Below, one piece after another: positions 5,789-6,651 of a stretch of 6,651 nucleotides of DNA. The notes under the pieces are model-generated. The model was not told where the DNA came from, searched no databases, and saw only the letters and a program-made list of their open reading frames with translations. This DNA is from JBDHRG01 sp039807445 (GTDB lineage Bacteria > Pseudomonadota > Gammaproteobacteria > Competibacterales > Competibacteraceae), in assembly GCA_039807445.1 (NCBI GenBank), contig JBDHRG010000201.1, positions 1 through 6,651 on the forward strand, in the 5' to 3' direction. The stretch's first letter is position 1. Every line of letters starts with the position of its first letter. The translations under genes and the position numbers were made by a program.

Positions 5789-5794
5789 CTCCCC
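5789..5794 (-). promoter_or_regulatory. Ribosome binding site of cobC
   Basis: GGGGAG on the minus strand ends five bases before the cobC ATG, in the 25-base gap after cobT. It fixes the start at 5783 rather than at the longer open frame. Confidence 0.7.
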
Positions 5795-5808
5795 GAGAAG
5801 AATGTGCA

Positions 5809-6651
5809 TCATGCGTTCGAGACCCCCGCTTCGGCGAAGGTCGCCATGTCCGCGTGCAGCGCACAGGCGGCGACCAGCAGCGGCAGCGCAGCCGCAGCGC
5901 CGCTGCCCTCGCCGAGCCGCAAGCCCAGCCCGGTCAGCAGCGGCTCGCCGGCACCGAGCGCCTCGAGCAGGCGCGCGTGCCCCGGCTCGGCCGAGCGGTG
6001 CGCCGGCAGCAGCCACGCCACCAGCCCGGGGCGCAGCCGCACCGCGGCCAGCGCCGCGGCGGTGGTGATGAAGCCGTCGAGCAGCACCGGGATGCCGCGC
6101 TGCGCGGCGCGCAGGTACGCCCCGGCCAGCGCGGCGAGCTCGAAACCGCCGAGCTCGCGCAGCACCGCCAGCGGGTCGGAAACCCTGGCGCGCGCGAGCG
6201 CCGCGTCGACCACCTGCGCCTTGCGTGCCACGCCGGCGGCGTCGAGCCCGGTACCCGGCCCCGCCAGCTCGGCGGCGCGGCAGCCGAGCAGCGCGCCGCC
6301 GACCGCGGTCGCGGCCGTGGTGTTGCCGATGCCCATCTCGCCGCCGATGAACAGCGTGCAGCCGGCCTGCGCCGCGCGCTCGGCAGCGGCGTGCCCGGCG
6401 GCGAGCGCCGCGGCGAGTTGCGCCGAGCTCATCGCCGGCCCGCGCGCGAGGTTGGCGGTGCCCGGCCCCACGCGCACGTCGATCACGCCGGTCAAGGCTT
6501 CGAGCGGCGCCACGGTGCCGACGTTGACCACCTCCAGCGTCGCCCCCCAGGTGCGCGCCAGCACGCTGATCGCAGCGCCGCCGCGGGCGAAGTTGCGCAC
6601 CATCTCGGCGGTGACCGCTTGCGGGAAGGCCGACACGCCTTCGCCGACCAC
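5809..6651 (-). CDS. cobT: Nicotinate-nucleotide-dimethylbenzimidazole phosphoribosyltransferase CobT (partial, N-terminus beyond right edge)
   Basis: CobT transfers phosphoribose from nicotinate mononucleotide to 5,6-dimethylbenzimidazole, giving alpha-ribazole 5'-phosphate for the lower ligand. The 280 residues visible start in the middle of the conserved segment that reads VVGEGVSAFPQAVT. The first GTG is therefore an internal valine and not a start, and about 70 residues of a family near 350 are missing. Conserved features in order are MVRNFARGGAAISVLA, VNVGTV, GGEMGIGNTTAATA, GPGTGLD, VLRELGGFELAALAGA, PVLLDGFITTAAAL, the PAHRSAEPGH stretch, and GLRLGEGSGAAAALPLL. The glutamate of LGEGSG, 33 residues from the end, is the expected catalytic base. 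It is the first visible gene of the cobT-cobC-cobS unit and ends in TGA 25 bases before cobC. Its true start and promoter are outside the window. Confidence 0.96.
   Translation of the reverse strand: MVGEGVSAFPQAVTAEMVRNFARGGAAISVLARTWGATLEVVNVGTVAPLEALTGVIDVRVGPGTANLARGPAMSSAQLAAALAAGHAAAERAAQAGCTLFIGGEMGIGNTTAATAVGGALLGCRAAELAGPGTGLDAAGVARKAQVVDAALARARVSDPLAVLRELGGFELAALAGAYLRAAQRGIPVLLDGFITTAAALAAVRLRPGLVAWLLPAHRSAEPGHARLLEALGAGEPLLTGLGLRLGEGSGAAAALPLLVAACALHADMATFAEAGVSNA

Noticed and set aside
1..6651. CRISPR arrays, tRNA or rRNA genes, insertion sequences
   Set aside because: No regularly spaced repeats, no cloverleaf or rRNA-like sequence and no transposase motif were seen on either strand.

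Overview
This GC-rich window (codon third positions overwhelmingly G or C) carries the late, lower-ligand and nucleotide-loop part of an adenosylcobalamin (vitamin B12) pathway. Gene content, the high GC and promoter style suggest a proteobacterium, perhaps a Rhodocyclales-like betaproteobacterium; that assignment is inference, because no rRNA or other marker gene is present.

Layout. Positions 1-1647 (minus strand) hold cbiB followed by cobD (threonine-phosphate decarboxylase), joined by a TGATG stop/start overlap; cobD runs off the left edge. A 107-bp divergent gap with candidate promoters separates them from cobQ/cbiP (cobyric acid synthase, plus strand, 1755-3208). cobQ carries an apparent one-base deletion near 2811-2818, so its glutaminase domain is split between two frames. 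A strong GC hairpin (3216-3256) separates cobQ from a convergent, secreted lytic transglycosylase gene (3275-3898, minus) that has no evident link to B12. A gene-free stretch (3899-4458) follows, with a sharply AT-richer core. It contains a convincing minus-strand intrinsic terminator preceded by two abutting stem-loops and a plausible sigma-70 promoter, which together look like an undescribed small RNA of about 115 nt. Positions 4459-6651 (minus strand) hold a cobT-cobC-cobS operon: cobT is cut by the right edge, and cobC and cobS overlap by GTGA directly behind a run of seven G.

How the genes work together. CobD makes (R)-1-aminopropan-2-ol phosphate from threonine phosphate. CobQ amidates adenosylcobyrinic acid a,c-diamide to adenosylcobyric acid, and CbiB joins the aminopropanol arm to it. 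CobT makes alpha-ribazole phosphate from dimethylbenzimidazole and nicotinate mononucleotide. CobS joins the nucleotide to adenosylcobinamide-GDP, and CobC removes the phosphate. The kinase/guanylyltransferase (CobU/CobP) that must act between CbiB and CobS is not in this window.

The most interesting points are the candidate sRNA between the transglycosylase and cobS, the cobQ frameshift, and the perfect G GGG GGG slippery heptamer at the cobC stop, where a -1 slip would lead directly into the cobS frame.
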